Assembly (NCBI RefSeq): GCF_030269765.1
Contig: NZ_BSTX01000008.1
Span: forward strand, 62,001 to 126,000
Origin: Actinorhabdospora filicis
Lineage (GTDB): Bacteria; Actinomycetota; Actinomycetes; Mycobacteriales; Micromonosporaceae
Direction: 5' to 3'
Length of the DNA stretch: 64,000 bases
Under the pieces are notes generated by a model. The model made no database searches. It saw nothing but the letters and a program-made list of their open reading frames with translations, and was not told where the DNA came from. Position 1 is the stretch's first letter; each line of letters opens with the position of its first letter. This document shows positions 1-10,604 of this stretch, piece after piece. The translations under genes and the position numbers were made by a program.

Positions 1-200
1 CGCTGGAGGAGACGCGGCTGCCGGAGCGGTGCGTGCTGGTGTTCGGGCAGGAGGGGCCGGGGCTGTCGGACGAGGTGCGCGAGGCGGCGTCCATGGTGTG
101 CTCGATCGCGCAGTACGGGTCGACGCGGTCGATCAACGCCGGTGTCGCCAGTGGGATCGCGATGCACGCGTGGGTGCGACAGCATGTGTGGGGCGCGTGA
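1..200 (+). CDS. TrmH/SpoU-family RNA 2'-O-methyltransferase, C-terminal fragment
   Basis: The open frame runs from the window edge (codons in phase with base 3) to TGA at 198-200, leaving the last 65 residues. It carries the two C-terminal SpoU signatures: LVFGQEGPGLS, and a later stretch with YGSTRSINAGVASGIAMH that matches the SAM-binding trefoil-knot motif 3. The family uses SAM to methylate ribose 2'-OH in tRNA or rRNA in the cytoplasm. The N-terminus lies outside the window, so the substrate cannot be assigned. No terminator is evident directly after the stop. Confidence 0.85.
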   Translation, partial: LEETRLPERCVLVFGQEGPGLSDEVREAASMVCSIAQYGSTRSINAGVASGIAMHAWVRQHVWGA

Positions 201-561
201 CGTTGGGGTGGCGAGAAGGGGCGTCGGTCGCCTGTGGAGCGTGACGGGTTGCCGACACTTCAGGCGTACGGGAAGTGCGGATGGCGGCACTGTCCGTACA
301 TCGTCACGTCCGTCCGGTAGCGTCACTTGTGGTCGTGACCAGGGATGTCTGTGGAGCCGGAAGGCGCAAAGGGGGGTTATCCTGGAAGCGGTCAAATGGG
401 ATGCCGGGTGTGTCGGCGCCCGTTACGGTTACAAGCAGTAAGAGTTTCAACATCACCTTAAAAGCTGTAGGCTCTAAGTGCCCGAGGCCTGTGCGACACG
501 CAGCCGCAGACTGCGTGGGCATGGGGCCACCAACGCGGCACCGTGGGAGGGGGCTCGCCCG
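201..561. other. Intergenic region with imperfect inverted repeat
   Basis: About 360 bases without a convincing gene; frames here lack actinobacterial third-position GC bias. An imperfect inverted repeat (266-278 against 287-299, 11 of 13 positions paired) is present. An AT-richer stretch around 440-475 is a plausible promoter area for the downstream membrane-protein pair, but no clear -10/-35 pair was identified. Confidence 0.4.
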
Positions 562-720
562 ATGCTTAAGAAGATCCTGACCTGGGGTGGTTTGGCATTC
601 CTGGTCTTCTTCGTCGCGTACCGGCCGAAGGAAGCGTCCAATGTCGTCGGAAACATCGGCGGCGGCATTATGGACGCCGTCCGGGGTCTCGGTGACTTCG
701 TTTCGAATCTGCTCAGCTGA
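562..720 (+). CDS. Small single-pass membrane protein
   Basis: A 52-residue protein starting MLKKILTWGGLAFLVFF, with one N-terminal transmembrane segment (about residues 5-20) and a short glycine-containing tail ending SNLLS. The ATG at 562 is preceded by a GGGAGGGGG-type ribosome site. A longer frame reaches back to 478, but that extension is Arg-rich and unlike the rest. The stop is 9 bases before the PH-domain gene, so the two are probably co-transcribed. Similar tiny proteins commonly precede this PH-domain gene in actinomycetes. Function unknown. Confidence 0.75.
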   Translation: MLKKILTWGGLAFLVFFVAYRPKEASNVVGNIGGGIMDAVRGLGDFVSNLLS

Positions 721-729
721 TCGGTCCCG

Positions 730-1536
730 ATGAGCCCCGGTGAGTTCGGTCGGTCGGGCGGTCGTGAGGAACGGGATGGTGAGCCGCGTGACGATGACAC
801 GCTGCTCGATTCCGATCTTTTCGACTCGCCCGATCTAGACCCCCCCGCCCCCCGCAGGCCCATCGACGGCGACATGAGCCCCCCTCTCGAAGTCGCCGAC
901 GAGGACCTCGACGGCCTGCGCTACGACTCCGCCGGCATGCCGGTGGGGCCTCGTCGTGTTCTGCCGCTGCCGGACGAGCCGAGTCCGCTCGCCGCCCGCT
1001 ACCTCTTCCCCACCGAGAAGTACCGCGGCGAATGGCGCCGCCACTGGATCCACCTGGTGCCCGAGTTCGTCATCGGCGTCCTCGCCACCTTCGTGATGGG
1101 CTACGTCTCCGGACTCCTGGCGCGCACCAACAACGAGGGCGCCATGGGCGCCGTCATCGTCGCGTGGGTCATCGTCCTGGGCTGGGTCGGCTGGCGCGTC
1201 ATGGACTGGTTCTTCGACCGCTTCATCCTGACCAACAAGCGCGTCATGGTCGTCTCCGGCGTCGTCACCCGCAAGGTCGCGATGATGCCGCTCCTGCGCG
1301 TCACCGACATGAAGTACGAGCAGACGCCCCTGGGCCGCATGCTCAACTACGGCACGTTCGTGCTGGAGTCGGCCGGCCAGGACCAGGCGCTGCGCGAGAT
1401 CAAGCACCTGCCCGACCCGAACGAGCTGTACCTCCAGGTCGTCGAGGAGATGTACGAGCCGGACGCCGTGCAGGCCCGGGTCGAGGGCGAGGAAGAGGAA
1501 ACGGCCTCGTCGCCGAGCGCGGTCAACGACGCCTGA
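730..1536 (+). CDS. bPH2/DUF304-type PH-domain membrane protein
   Basis: 268 residues. The N-terminal 100 residues are acidic and Pro/Asp-rich, probably cytosolic and disordered. Two transmembrane segments follow (about 110-133 and 141-158), then a bacterial PH-like domain (about 160-250) with the typical FILTNKRVMVVSGVVTRK and P-L-x-RVTD elements. Members of this family sit in the cytoplasmic membrane; a molecular role is not established. The ATG at 730 closely follows the small membrane protein, and a perfect hairpin terminator lies just downstream, so the pair looks like a complete transcription unit. Confidence 0.8.
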   Translation: MSPGEFGRSGGREERDGEPRDDDTLLDSDLFDSPDLDPPAPRRPIDGDMSPPLEVADEDLDGLRYDSAGMPVGPRRVLPLPDEPSPLAARYLFPTEKYRGEWRRHWIHLVPEFVIGVLATFVMGYVSGLLARTNNEGAMGAVIVAWVIVLGWVGWRVMDWFFDRFILTNKRVMVVSGVVTRKVAMMPLLRVTDMKYEQTPLGRMLNYGTFVLESAGQDQALREIKHLPDPNELYLQVVEEMYEPDAVQARVEGEEEETASSPSAVNDA

Positions 1537-1552
1537 CCCCCGAAAGTGTGAG

Positions 1553-1578
1553 AACGGCGCGGCTTCGGCCGCGCCGTT
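1553..1578 (+). terminator. Intrinsic terminator after PH-domain gene
   Basis: Perfect 11-bp stem (1553-1563 with 1568-1578) closed by a TTCG tetraloop; the right arm runs into TTTCTTT. It lies 16 bases after the PH-domain stop codon and also faces the end of the convergent LacI-type gene. Confidence 0.8.
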
Positions 1579-1667
1579 TCTTTGCGCGCCGGAGAGCGGA
1601 CCGTGTGGACGGTGGTGTGTGGACGCCGGTACGGCCGGGTCGACGGTGGACGGTGGCGTGTGGACCC

Positions 1668-2660
1668 CTACCGCCGCACCCCCCGCGCCACCAGCCGCGT
1701 CCCGATCACCTCGGTCCGCGCCGCCGCGCGCTCGCCCCGCACCCGCTCGAACAGCATCTCCGTCGCGCGTCCCGCCATCGCGCGGGTGTCGTAGGCGACC
1801 ACGGTCAGCGGGCGGGGCATCAGGTGGGCGAGTTCGAAGTCGTCGAAGCCGGCGAGTTCGGCGTCGTCGCCGCGGCGCCAGAGCTCGCCGACGGCGCCGA
1901 CGGTGAGGCGGTTGTTGACCGTGAAGAAGGCGGTGGGCGGCTGCGGGCCGTCGAGGAGCCCGGCGACCGCGCGGGCGGCGTCGTCGGGGTTGGCGACGCC
2001 TTCGACGACGGTGAGGGGCGCGTCGACGCTCTCCATCGCCTCGCGGGCGCCGAGGAGGCGCTCGCGCATCGTGTACACGCCGGTCGAGTCCAGCAGGACG
2101 GCGATGCGGCGGTGGCCTTTGGCCAGCAGGGCGTCGACGGCGGCGCGGGCGCCGCCGCGGTTGTCGATGAGGACGGTGTCGGCCTCCAGCCCGCCGCCGC
2201 CGGGGCGGTCGAGGAAGACCACGTGGACGCCCATGTCGACCTCGGGGCGCAGGTAGGCGTGGTCGCCGGAGGCGGGGACGAGGAGGAGCCCGTCCACGCG
2301 GCGGGAGCACAGGTCGAACACCAGGCGGCGTTCCAGGTCCGGGTCTTCCTCGGAGCTGGCGGTGATGAGCATGGTGTCGTGCTGGGCGGCGACCTCGGCG
2401 GCGACCGAGGCGATCGTCGAGTAGAACGGGTTGGCCAGTTCCTCGATGACCAGGCCGACGGTGCCGGTCCGGCGCCCGGCGCGCAGGGTGCTGGCGAGCT
2501 GGTTGCGCTGGAAGCCCAGGACGCCGATGGACGCCAGGACGCGCTCGGCGAGCCCGGCGTTGACCGTGGGCTCGCCGTTGACCACGCGGGAGACCGTCTT
2601 GAGGCTCACCCCGGCGTGGCGGGCCACGTCGACCATGGTCGGTCTTCTGGGGGTGTTCAC
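1668..2660 (-). CDS. LacI-family transcriptional regulator
   Basis: 330 residues. The N-terminus has the LacI helix-turn-helix and hinge: MVDVARHAGVSLKTVSRVV followed by NGEPTVN. The rest matches a type-1 periplasmic-binding-protein effector domain, with GTVGLVIEELANPF and a C-terminal LAGFDDFELAHLM segment. Such proteins repress sugar-utilisation genes and release DNA on binding sugar. No sugar transporter or glycosidase lies nearby, so the target is likely elsewhere. The start used is GTG at 2660; an internal ATG at 2636 would remove only eight residues. Neither has a strong ribosome site. Confidence 0.85.
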   Translation of the reverse strand: MNTPRRPTMVDVARHAGVSLKTVSRVVNGEPTVNAGLAERVLASIGVLGFQRNQLASTLRAGRRTGTVGLVIEELANPFYSTIASVAAEVAAQHDTMLITASSEEDPDLERRLVFDLCSRRVDGLLLVPASGDHAYLRPEVDMGVHVVFLDRPGGGGLEADTVLIDNRGGARAAVDALLAKGHRRIAVLLDSTGVYTMRERLLGAREAMESVDAPLTVVEGVANPDDAARAVAGLLDGPQPPTAFFTVNNRLTVGAVGELWRRGDDAELAGFDDFELAHLMPRPLTVVAYDTRAMAGRATEMLFERVRGERAAARTEVIGTRLVARGVRR

Positions 2661-2727
2661 GGGCGGGGTCCCATCGGTGCGTGTGGACGAAACGGTCCCA
2701 CGCTACCGACAGGACGCCCGGGGGCCG

Positions 2728-3264
2728 CTAGGAGCCCGTGTACCAGACCATCTTCGCGCCGGTGTGGCCCGACTCGAACACGATGTAGGCGTTGGCGGCG
2801 GCGGCCGCGATGAGGAGGACGCCGAGGACGATCATGACGACGCGGCGGCCGGTCGCGGCCGGGTCGTCGGTGCGGGGCTTGGGCGCCTCCTCGCCTTCCT
2901 TGACGGTGGGCGTGAAGGCGCGGCCGGCGGCGGTCCGGCGTCCGCGTTCGAGGGCGCCGAAGAGGAGGAACAGGGGCAGGATCGCGATGGACGCCCACAG
3001 CAGCCAGTCACCGAACTTCTCGTGATCGGCGAGTCCGTTGGGCGCGGACGGGAGGGACGCGGCGAACTTCTCGCCGCTCCAGCGGGTGAAGAACACCGCG
3101 ACGGGGGCGATGACGGCCAGGACGAGGACGGCCCAGCCGATGCGCTGGCGGACGGGCGGGATCAGGACGTAGGCGAGGGCGAACAGCACCAGCAGCGGCA
3201 CCAGTACGACGGGCAGGTGGACCAGCAGCGGGTGGAGGGGGAGACCATCGACTTCGGTCGGCAT
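2728..3264 (-). CDS. DUF2231-type integral membrane protein
   Basis: 178 residues from ATG at 3264 (MPTEVDGLPLHPLLVHLPVV). The GLPLHP-LLVH motif near the N-terminus is characteristic of DUF2231 membrane proteins. Four hydrophobic segments are visible, near the N-terminus, after PPVRQR, around FGDWLLWASIAILPLF, and near the C-terminus. A second start at 3282 is possible. The open frame extends much further upstream, but that part overlaps the divergent Fur gene and looks non-coding. Function is unknown; some relatives bind haem. Divergence from a Fur regulator suggests metal- or redox-linked control, which is inference. Confidence 0.75.
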   Translation of the reverse strand: MPTEVDGLPLHPLLVHLPVVLVPLLVLFALAYVLIPPVRQRIGWAVLVLAVIAPVAVFFTRWSGEKFAASLPSAPNGLADHEKFGDWLLWASIAILPLFLLFGALERGRRTAAGRAFTPTVKEGEEAPKPRTDDPAATGRRVVMIVLGVLLIAAAAANAYIVFESGHTGAKMVWYTGS

Positions 3265-3397
3265 CGATCCATTGAACACCATCGAAACACCGGGCGTGAC
3301 CTGCACGACAATTCGCAGCGTGGTCGTGATCTCCGTGTCGTTGATCACGCCGGTAAGGTCCCATTTCTGTTTGACCCCTTCCATCCGGCATGTAACG

Positions 3398-3823
3398 GTG
3401 AAGAACGTGCAGAGCGAGCGTCTATTGCGATCCCACGGATTGCGCGTAACCCGGCAGCGCCTCGCCGTACTCGATGTGCTCCAGGAGGGCGGGCACCCCG
3501 AGGTCGACGAGATCATCACGCGTGCGCGCCGCCGGGTGAGCTCGCTGTCCACGCAGGCCGCCTACGACGTCCTGGCCGCGCTCACCGACGCCGGGCTCGC
3601 CCGCCGGATCGAGCCCGCCGGAAGCCACGCCCGCTATGAGGCGCGCGTCAACGACAGCCACCACCACCTCGTGTGCCGCTCCTGCGGCGAGGTCCTCGAC
3701 GTGGAGATCTCCGGCGAGGAGACGCCCTGCCTGGAACCGGCCATGGCGCGCGGTTTCATGGTCGAAGAGGCCGAAGTGACCTTCTGGGGGATCTGCCCCC
3801 GCTGCCAGGCCGCCCGCTCCTAG
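3398..3823 (+). CDS. Fur-family metalloregulator
   Basis: About 141 residues. The winged helix holds LRVTRQRLAVLDVLQEGGHPEVDEI, followed by a dimerisation domain with the histidine cluster DSHHHLVC and two zinc-type cysteine pairs, CRSCG and CPRC. The family represses metal-uptake or peroxide-defence genes when loaded with metal. GTG at 3398 or at 3407 could start it; neither has a strong ribosome site. FurA-like proteins often precede katG in actinomycetes, but no catalase follows here. It is transcribed away from the DUF2231 gene, so the region between them probably holds both promoters and an operator. Confidence 0.8.
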   Translation: MKNVQSERLLRSHGLRVTRQRLAVLDVLQEGGHPEVDEIITRARRRVSSLSTQAAYDVLAALTDAGLARRIEPAGSHARYEARVNDSHHHLVCRSCGEVLDVEISGEETPCLEPAMARGFMVEEAEVTFWGICPRCQAARS

Positions 3824-3924
3824 CGCGTTCCCGGGCGGAGTGGCATCCTCCTCCCGCGTGGCCCTTCCCAATCGGCCGTTCACGCGTCAGAATCGATCAG
3901 TAACCCGCTGGGAGGAGCACACCG

Positions 3925-4179
3925 ATGGGCCTACTGCGCTGGCTGCGCGGCGGCGACGACAATGACTCAAGTGTCGCCGCCATGTCCGCCGGGCTCGCCG
4001 AGCTGGAGGGCTTCGTCCAGCCGTCGAGGCGCAAGCAGACCGAGCTCATCCAGGAGCAGGAGCGGATGCGCGAGGACATCGGGAACGGACGCCAGTTCGA
4101 CTCCCTCGACCTGGACTCCGGTGTCGCGGTCATCTACCGCCCGCGCAAGCGCGCCACCGAGGACGTCGCCGAGGCCTAG
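3925..4179 (+). CDS. Small DUF6191-like protein
   Basis: 84 residues with a good GGGAGGAG ribosome site before the ATG. The sequence FVQPSRRKQTELIQEQERMREDIGNG followed by a DLDSGVAVIYRPRKR ending resembles the actinobacterial DUF6191 pattern (basic stretch, charged helix, then a LDSG-containing tail). Family placement is from memory and moderate. No transmembrane segment or enzyme motif is visible. It is followed immediately by an intrinsic terminator, so it appears monocistronic. Confidence 0.65.
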   Translation: MGLLRWLRGGDDNDSSVAAMSAGLAELEGFVQPSRRKQTELIQEQERMREDIGNGRQFDSLDLDSGVAVIYRPRKRATEDVAEA

Positions 4180-4197
4180 CCTCATCGCAGACCACCG

Positions 4198-4224
4198 AAC
4201 GGCCCCCGCGAGCGGGGGCCGTTT
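4198..4224 (+). terminator. Intrinsic terminator
   Basis: Near-perfect palindrome: arms 4198-4209 and 4212-4223 are exact reverse complements with a minimal loop, followed by a short T run. It separates the small DUF6191-like gene from the convergent marC-family gene and can serve both strands. Confidence 0.75.
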
Positions 4225-4281
4225 CGCGTACAAAAAAGGAGCGCCGGGACCCGTTGGCCCCGGCGCCCGAACCCACCGCCG

Positions 4282-4902
4282 CTAGGCGGTGAACAGCTTG
4301 ATGTACCCGTAGATGGACGAGGCGATCAGCTGGACGGCGATGGCCGCCAGCAGCAGACCCGCGATGCGCGTCAAGACCTCGATGCCGCCGCGCTTGATGA
4401 GCCGCACGATCACCGACGAGAACCGCATCGCCAGGTAGATGCCGATGTGCACGCCCAGGATCGCCAGCCCGACGCCCAGGTAACCGCCCGCGCCACCGGC
4501 GTCGTCGGCCTGCTGGACGAACAGGATCACCGCCACGATCGCGCCCGGCCCCGCCAGCAGCGGCGTGCCCAGCGGCACCAGGGCCACATTGGACGCCCCG
4601 GAGTGGTTCGGGTCGTCGGCCTTGCCGGTCAGCAGTTCCAGGGCCACCAGGAGCAGCAGGAGGCCGCCGGCGCCCTGCAGGGCCGGCAGGTCCACGTTCA
4701 GGTAGTGCAGGATCTGCTTGCCCGCGAGGGCGAACAGAGAGATGACGCCCAAAGAGAGCAGTGTTGCCTGTAGCGCGGCCTTGCTTCGCGCCTTGGCGTC
4801 CATGGCCCCGGTGAGCGCCAGAAAGATCGGCACTACGCCCGGCGGGTCCATGATCACGAACAAGGTCACGAAGGCCTCGCCGACGAGTGCGAATCCATTC
4901 AC
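4282..4902 (-). CDS. MarC-family integral membrane protein
   Basis: 206 residues with six hydrophobic segments. The N-terminal FVIMDPPGVVPIFLALTG is the MarC-family signature (xDPxGxxPxFL); a second conserved PLLAGPGAI motif lies mid-protein. The family sits in the cytoplasmic membrane; a link to antibiotic resistance was proposed for E. coli MarC and later doubted, so no substrate is assigned. The start is GTG at 4902. Confidence 0.85.
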   Translation of the reverse strand: MNGFALVGEAFVTLFVIMDPPGVVPIFLALTGAMDAKARSKAALQATLLSLGVISLFALAGKQILHYLNVDLPALQGAGGLLLLLVALELLTGKADDPNHSGASNVALVPLGTPLLAGPGAIVAVILFVQQADDAGGAGGYLGVGLAILGVHIGIYLAMRFSSVIVRLIKRGGIEVLTRIAGLLLAAIAVQLIASSIYGYIKLFTA

Positions 4903-4965
4903 GAGATCTTGATAGCACCGCGTGAGGGATGGTGCACGTCGAACGGGAGTCCGGGGCGACGCCCG

Positions 4966-6183
4966 TCACGAACCGTAGCGGGGCACCGGCGTGGCGACCG
5001 GTCCGTCCGGTAGGGACACCCGTTCGAGGGACTGGTCGCCCGGGTCGTACGCCCACCAGCCGTCACTGTTGACCAGCAGCAGCAGGTTGTCGCGGGTCCA
5101 CACCGCGCCGGCCATCTCGTATCCCGGCGGGAGACTCAGCATGCTGCCGTGGTCGTCGGTCGGGGACAGGTCGCGGCTCAGGTCGATGGTGAGCGGCGCC
5201 ACCCCCATGCCGGGCAGGGTGAGTGTCACGCAGACCAGCCACCGGCCGTCCGGTGAGACGCTGGCCGGGGACACCCGCATGTCGGTCTTGGCGTAGCAAC
5301 GGGGCGTGGTGGTCTCCTTGAAGGACGACCGCACGTCGATCCCGACGATGCACATCTGGTCTCCGGCGAACTTCGCCATCGGCGTCTGCCCGAAGTCCTC
5401 TTTCGACGTGCCGAACATCTGCAGCTGCCGGTCGGGACCGGACGTGGTCTCGGCATTGGAGACCGGATTCCAGGCCTGCAGGACCCGTTTCGAGCCGAAC
5501 ACGATGTCTTCGCCCACCCAGCCGCCGAGATCGCTGCCCTCGGGGACGGCGCGCTCGCCGAGCTGCTCGCCGTTCGGCAGGGAGTAGACCCGCAGCCACG
5601 GCTTCTGCCCCGGGGTGACGAACGGGGCCATCACCGCGACCCGTTTGCCGTCGGCGCTCACACTGAACACGAGGTTGTTGTCCTCGGCCAGGGTGACCGG
5701 AGACCGCCCGGGCATGTAGAGGGACAGCCGCTGGGTACTGGCGGGAGTCTCGCCGTCGCGCTGCCCGCCGAAGTAGGTGAGGGCCAGGAAGCCGTCGGGT
5801 ACGCGCGCGCCCTGCTGGACGTACCGGCCGTCCTCGGGCTCGATCTTCGTCCCGTCGGCGGCGCGGATGAACGACCTGCCGCCGTCCTTGGGAAGCACGA
5901 GCGCGTCGATCCCGTTGCCGGACGGAGTCGTGGTCGGCTGCGGACCGGCCGCCTCGTCGGTGGGGCCGGAGGGGCGCATGCCCGGCAGGACGCCCGTGAC
6001 GGTCGCGATCGCCAGCACGATCACCACGAACGCGGTGGCGAGCCCGGCGGTGGCCGCGCGGCGGCGGCGGACGTGCCCGGCGCGCACCAGCACGCGGTCG
6101 GCGATGTCCGGTTCCTGCGCGGGCACGGGGTCCGCGCGGTCCTCGAACACGGCGCGCAGCCCGCGCTCCAGCTCTCGGGTCAT
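4966..6183 (-). CDS. Membrane-anchored propeller-like protein coupled to ECF sigma factor (putative anti-sigma)
   Basis: 405 residues from ATG at 6183, overlapping the sigma-factor stop by an ATGA tetranucleotide, a sign of translational coupling. About 40 cytoplasmic residues are followed by one transmembrane segment (about 41-65). A long extracytoplasmic part then has repeated strand patterns (for example FSVSADGKRVAVMAPF and SVSPDGRWLVCVTL) typical of TolB/WD-like beta-propellers. The arrangement suggests a transmembrane partner or anti-sigma factor of the upstream sigma factor. No classic zinc anti-sigma HxxxCxxC motif is visible, so anti-sigma activity is inference from position and topology. 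Confidence 0.7.
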   Translation of the reverse strand: MTRELERGLRAVFEDRADPVPAQEPDIADRVLVRAGHVRRRRAATAGLATAFVVIVLAIATVTGVLPGMRPSGPTDEAAGPQPTTTPSGNGIDALVLPKDGGRSFIRAADGTKIEPEDGRYVQQGARVPDGFLALTYFGGQRDGETPASTQRLSLYMPGRSPVTLAEDNNLVFSVSADGKRVAVMAPFVTPGQKPWLRVYSLPNGEQLGERAVPEGSDLGGWVGEDIVFGSKRVLQAWNPVSNAETTSGPDRQLQMFGTSKEDFGQTPMAKFAGDQMCIVGIDVRSSFKETTTPRCYAKTDMRVSPASVSPDGRWLVCVTLTLPGMGVAPLTIDLSRDLSPTDDHGSMLSLPPGYEMAGAVWTRDNLLLLVNSDGWWAYDPGDQSLERVSLPDGPVATPVPRYGS

Positions 6184-6725
6184 GTGGCCGTCCGCCTCCT
6201 TCCAGGTGTGTCGAGGGCGGCCATTTCGATGCCGGCCTCGGCGAGGTACGTCCGCAGGTTCGACAGTGCCCGTGAGCACTGGCTCTTGACCGTTCCCGCG
6301 GCGATCCCCAGGACCCGGGCCGTCTCCGACTCGGACATGTCCTCATAGAAGCGCAGGACCAGCACCGCCCGTTGCTTGGGCGGCAGCTTGCGCACGAAAC
6401 GCCACATCAGGTCCCGTTCGACGTGCTCGTCGGTGTGATCGTTCCCGAGGTGCTCGGGGAGGATCTCGGTCGGATGCTCATTGCGCCACATCCGCCGCCA
6501 CCAGCTCACGTTCGTCGTGTACAGGACCCGCCTCGCGTACGCCTCGACCGAGCCGATGTCGCCGATGCGCTTCCACGCGAGGTAGGTCTTCGTCAGGGCG
6601 GTCTGCACCAGGTCCTCGGCCGTGGCCCAGTTACCGGTCAGCAGGTATGCCGCACGGTGCAGGGCAGCGGACCGGGCCGTGACGAAGTCACGGAAGTCGG
6701 CCTCGATCTTCTCCTTCGAATCCAC
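6180..6725 (-). CDS. ECF RNA polymerase sigma factor, SigE-like subfamily
   Basis: 181 residues. Region 2 spans about residues 20-85 (LHRAAYLLTGNWATAEDLVQ; Y-RRVLYTTNVSWWRR). Region 4 spans about 110-165 (LPPKQRAVLVLRFYEDMSE followed by a helix-turn-helix with GIAAGTVKSQCSRAL). It directs core polymerase to a specific promoter set. The start is GTG at 6725 behind a GGGAG ribosome site. The downstream gene overlaps by four bases and encodes a membrane protein probably controlling it. Confidence 0.88.
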   Translation of the reverse strand: MDSKEKIEADFRDFVTARSAALHRAAYLLTGNWATAEDLVQTALTKTYLAWKRIGDIGSVEAYARRVLYTTNVSWWRRMWRNEHPTEILPEHLGNDHTDEHVERDLMWRFVRKLPPKQRAVLVLRFYEDMSESETARVLGIAAGTVKSQCSRALSNLRTYLAEAGIEMAALDTPGRRRTAT

Positions 6726-6970
6726 TCGTCTCCCGGGGGTCTGTGGAGGTGAACGCGCTGGAGCGTAGGAAGGGTTGCTGAGAGGGGCATGAAATTTCTC
6801 AGCGCCGGGCGCCGCAATGCGCGCGGAAGGGACCCGAAACCTACCCGGAAAGGGCGACGCGTGTATACCCGGTAGGTGTGGGGAGAGTGAACGCGCAGGT
6901 CAGCGGGGTGTGCGTGGCTGAAAACCGCTTCAGCGTCCGGCGTGCCGACGCGGGGAACGTGACGACGCTC

Positions 6971-7276
6971 TCAGGTGATCGCGCGGACCAGCAGCACGAA
7001 CAGGGCGACCACCATGACCGCGCCCGCCATGATCCCCACGCCCGCGGTGAACGTGCGGGCCTGGCGCTCGGCGACCTCGGCCGCGGCGACGTCCTGGGCG
7101 GGCAGCGCGCGGGGCGGGGCGGCGTTCACCAGGTGCGGGACGCTCCAGCCCGGCGGAGGCGGGGCCGCGCGCGGCGGCCCCTCATAACGGGACGGTGGTG
7201 GCGCCTGTGGCACCACCACCTCCATGGGGGTGGCGTCGCCGCTGGGGCGGCGCCACACCGCGTCGGGATCGGTCAC
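6971..7276 (-). CDS. Small proline-rich membrane protein
   Basis: 101 residues from GTG at 7276 (VTDPDAVWRRP). The N-terminal two-thirds is Pro/Ala-rich and apparently disordered. The C-terminus is a single transmembrane helix (GIMAGAVMVVALFVLLVRA), a tail-anchored topology. The open frame continues upstream into the helicase gene, but the helicase stop is only 16 bases away and the start chosen fits that gap. It is probably the second gene of a helicase-led transcript. Function unknown. Confidence 0.65.
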   Translation of the reverse strand: MTDPDAVWRRPSGDATPMEVVVPQAPPPSRYEGPPRAAPPPPGWSVPHLVNAAPPRALPAQDVAAAEVAERQARTFTAGVGIMAGAVMVVALFVLLVRAIT

Positions 7277-7292
7277 GGGACCGATGGTATTA

Positions 7293-9335
<2,043 letters not shown>

Positions 9336-9561
9336 CGGTTCGCTTACGCCCGGTGTCGCTGTACCCGCTGGAGTGTTCCCGCCCTTTTCGTCTCCAGGGC
9401 GGCCGGTGATCCGACTGTCACGCGGATCTAAACTCCTCCATGGTACGTGGTCGCCGGGGAATGGCCAGCGCCTTACCAGTACAGGTGTGCTCCGTTTCAT
9501 GCGCGCGTGTGGCTGATGTGACGTGGGACCACGGGAGTCGATTCTTCGATAGCCTCGCGGA

Positions 9562-10248
9562 GTGGCCACTTCCTCCGTTCCCTCCGGTCCCGTCTCCGGT
9601 CCCGCCGCCTCCCCTGACGCCGTCGCCGACCTGCTCGGGGCGCTGGCCTACGGGTCGCTCGTGGCCTTCGACCGGCTCGCCGCCGACGCCCTGCTCGCGC
9701 CCGACCTGACCCGGCGGGCCCGGCTGGCGGTCATGGCCGGGGCCGAGATCGGCAACTATCAGCGGCTCGCTTCACGCCTTTCGTCTCTCGGGGTCCGGCC
9801 CGCTTCCGCGATGGAGCCCTTTCAGGCGGCCCTGGACGCTTATCACGAGGCGACGGCGCCGCGGGACTGGCTCGAAGGGCTGGTCAAGGCTTATGTCGGG
9901 GACGGGATCACCGACGACTTCTACCGGGAGATCGCTCCGTTCCTGGGGGACGGGGACCGGGAGCTCGTGCTGGAGGTCCTGCACGACACCGAGTACGCCG
10001 AGTTCGCGGTGGGGGAGATCCGGGCGGCGATCGAGGCCGATCCCCGGGTGGCGAACCGGTTGGGGTTGTGGGCACGGAGGTTGGTGGGGGAGGCGATGAC
10101 GCAGGCGCAGCGGGTGGCGGCGGAGCGGGACTCGCTGGTGGAGCTTGTGGTGGCGGGGACGGGGGATTTGGTGGGGGTGGGGGCGCTGTTCAAGCGGTTG
10201 TCGCAGGGGCATGGGGAGCGGATGAGGGTGGTGGGGTTGAACAACTGA
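9562..10248 (+). CDS. Ferritin-like-fold protein (tRNA-hydroxylase-like)
   Basis: 228 residues from GTG at 9562. Helical throughout, with a ferritin-like four-helix pattern. Potential di-iron carboxylate and histidine residues lie in MAGAEIGNYQRLASRL (about 57-72), the Asp/His of the helix with LDAYHEAT, and LHDTEYAEFAVGEI. The family is annotated as ferritin-like or MiaE-like; whether this member binds iron cannot be judged here. It is divergent from the DEAD-box helicase, as with Rv3210c/Rv3211 in mycobacteria. The last 70 codons are unusually G-rich in the third position compared with the start. Confidence 0.75.
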   Translation: MATSSVPSGPVSGPAASPDAVADLLGALAYGSLVAFDRLAADALLAPDLTRRARLAVMAGAEIGNYQRLASRLSSLGVRPASAMEPFQAALDAYHEATAPRDWLEGLVKAYVGDGITDDFYREIAPFLGDGDRELVLEVLHDTEYAEFAVGEIRAAIEADPRVANRLGLWARRLVGEAMTQAQRVAAERDSLVELVVAGTGDLVGVGALFKRLSQGHGERMRVVGLNN

Positions 10249-10280
10249 GGGTTCTTTTTGGGGGGTGGTCCGCTCGGCGC

Positions 10281-10316
10281 ACCCAGCCCACCCAGCCCAC
10301 CCAGCCCACCCAGCGC
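10281..10316. repeat. 9-bp tandem repeat
   Basis: Four tandem copies of acccagccc (the fourth differs at one base) lie immediately downstream of the ferritin-like gene. Such arrays arise by slippage; there is no gene to affect here. Confidence 0.85.
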
Positions 10317-10604
10317 GAGCATCGCTACCACACACGGGGCCTTCCCTGGTGCGGCCGTCCCTCATCACCCGAGGCCGTTTCACCCGGCCTTCGTGGCCGT
10401 CTTCAGGCCGGAGGTCGTGGGTTTCCGACGCCTGTTGCCGCCCTCGGTGCTTCTTGTCTATCGCCCCGCGGATCGTTCGTGTTCGATGTATCCACTGCGT
10501 TGCGGCTAAGTGACGGTCACCCTCTGGCCTGGGCTTTCAGCCCTCGTCCCCGACCAGGACGCTGTCCTGGACCTGGGCCTCTCTCGGGAGGCGTCTCCTC
10601 CTCT

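Noticed and set aside
835..2310. Long minus-strand open frame (491 codons) across the PH-domain gene
   Set aside because: Composed of Arg/Pro/Gly repeats in the antisense frame of the PH-domain and LacI genes; no start signal or family resemblance.
3272..3397. N-terminal extension of the Fur gene to ATG 3272
   Set aside because: The extension overlaps the divergent DUF2231 promoter area and has no Fur homology; starts at 3398/3407 fit the family.
9336..9569. Upstream extension of the DEAD-box helicase to 9569
   Set aside because: Low-quality Arg/Pro sequence across the divergent promoter region; GTG at 9335 is closer to the conserved part.
10281..10316. CRISPR-like short repeats
   Set aside because: Nine-base contiguous units without spacers; simple slippage repeat, not a CRISPR array. 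The same applies to 60393-60437.
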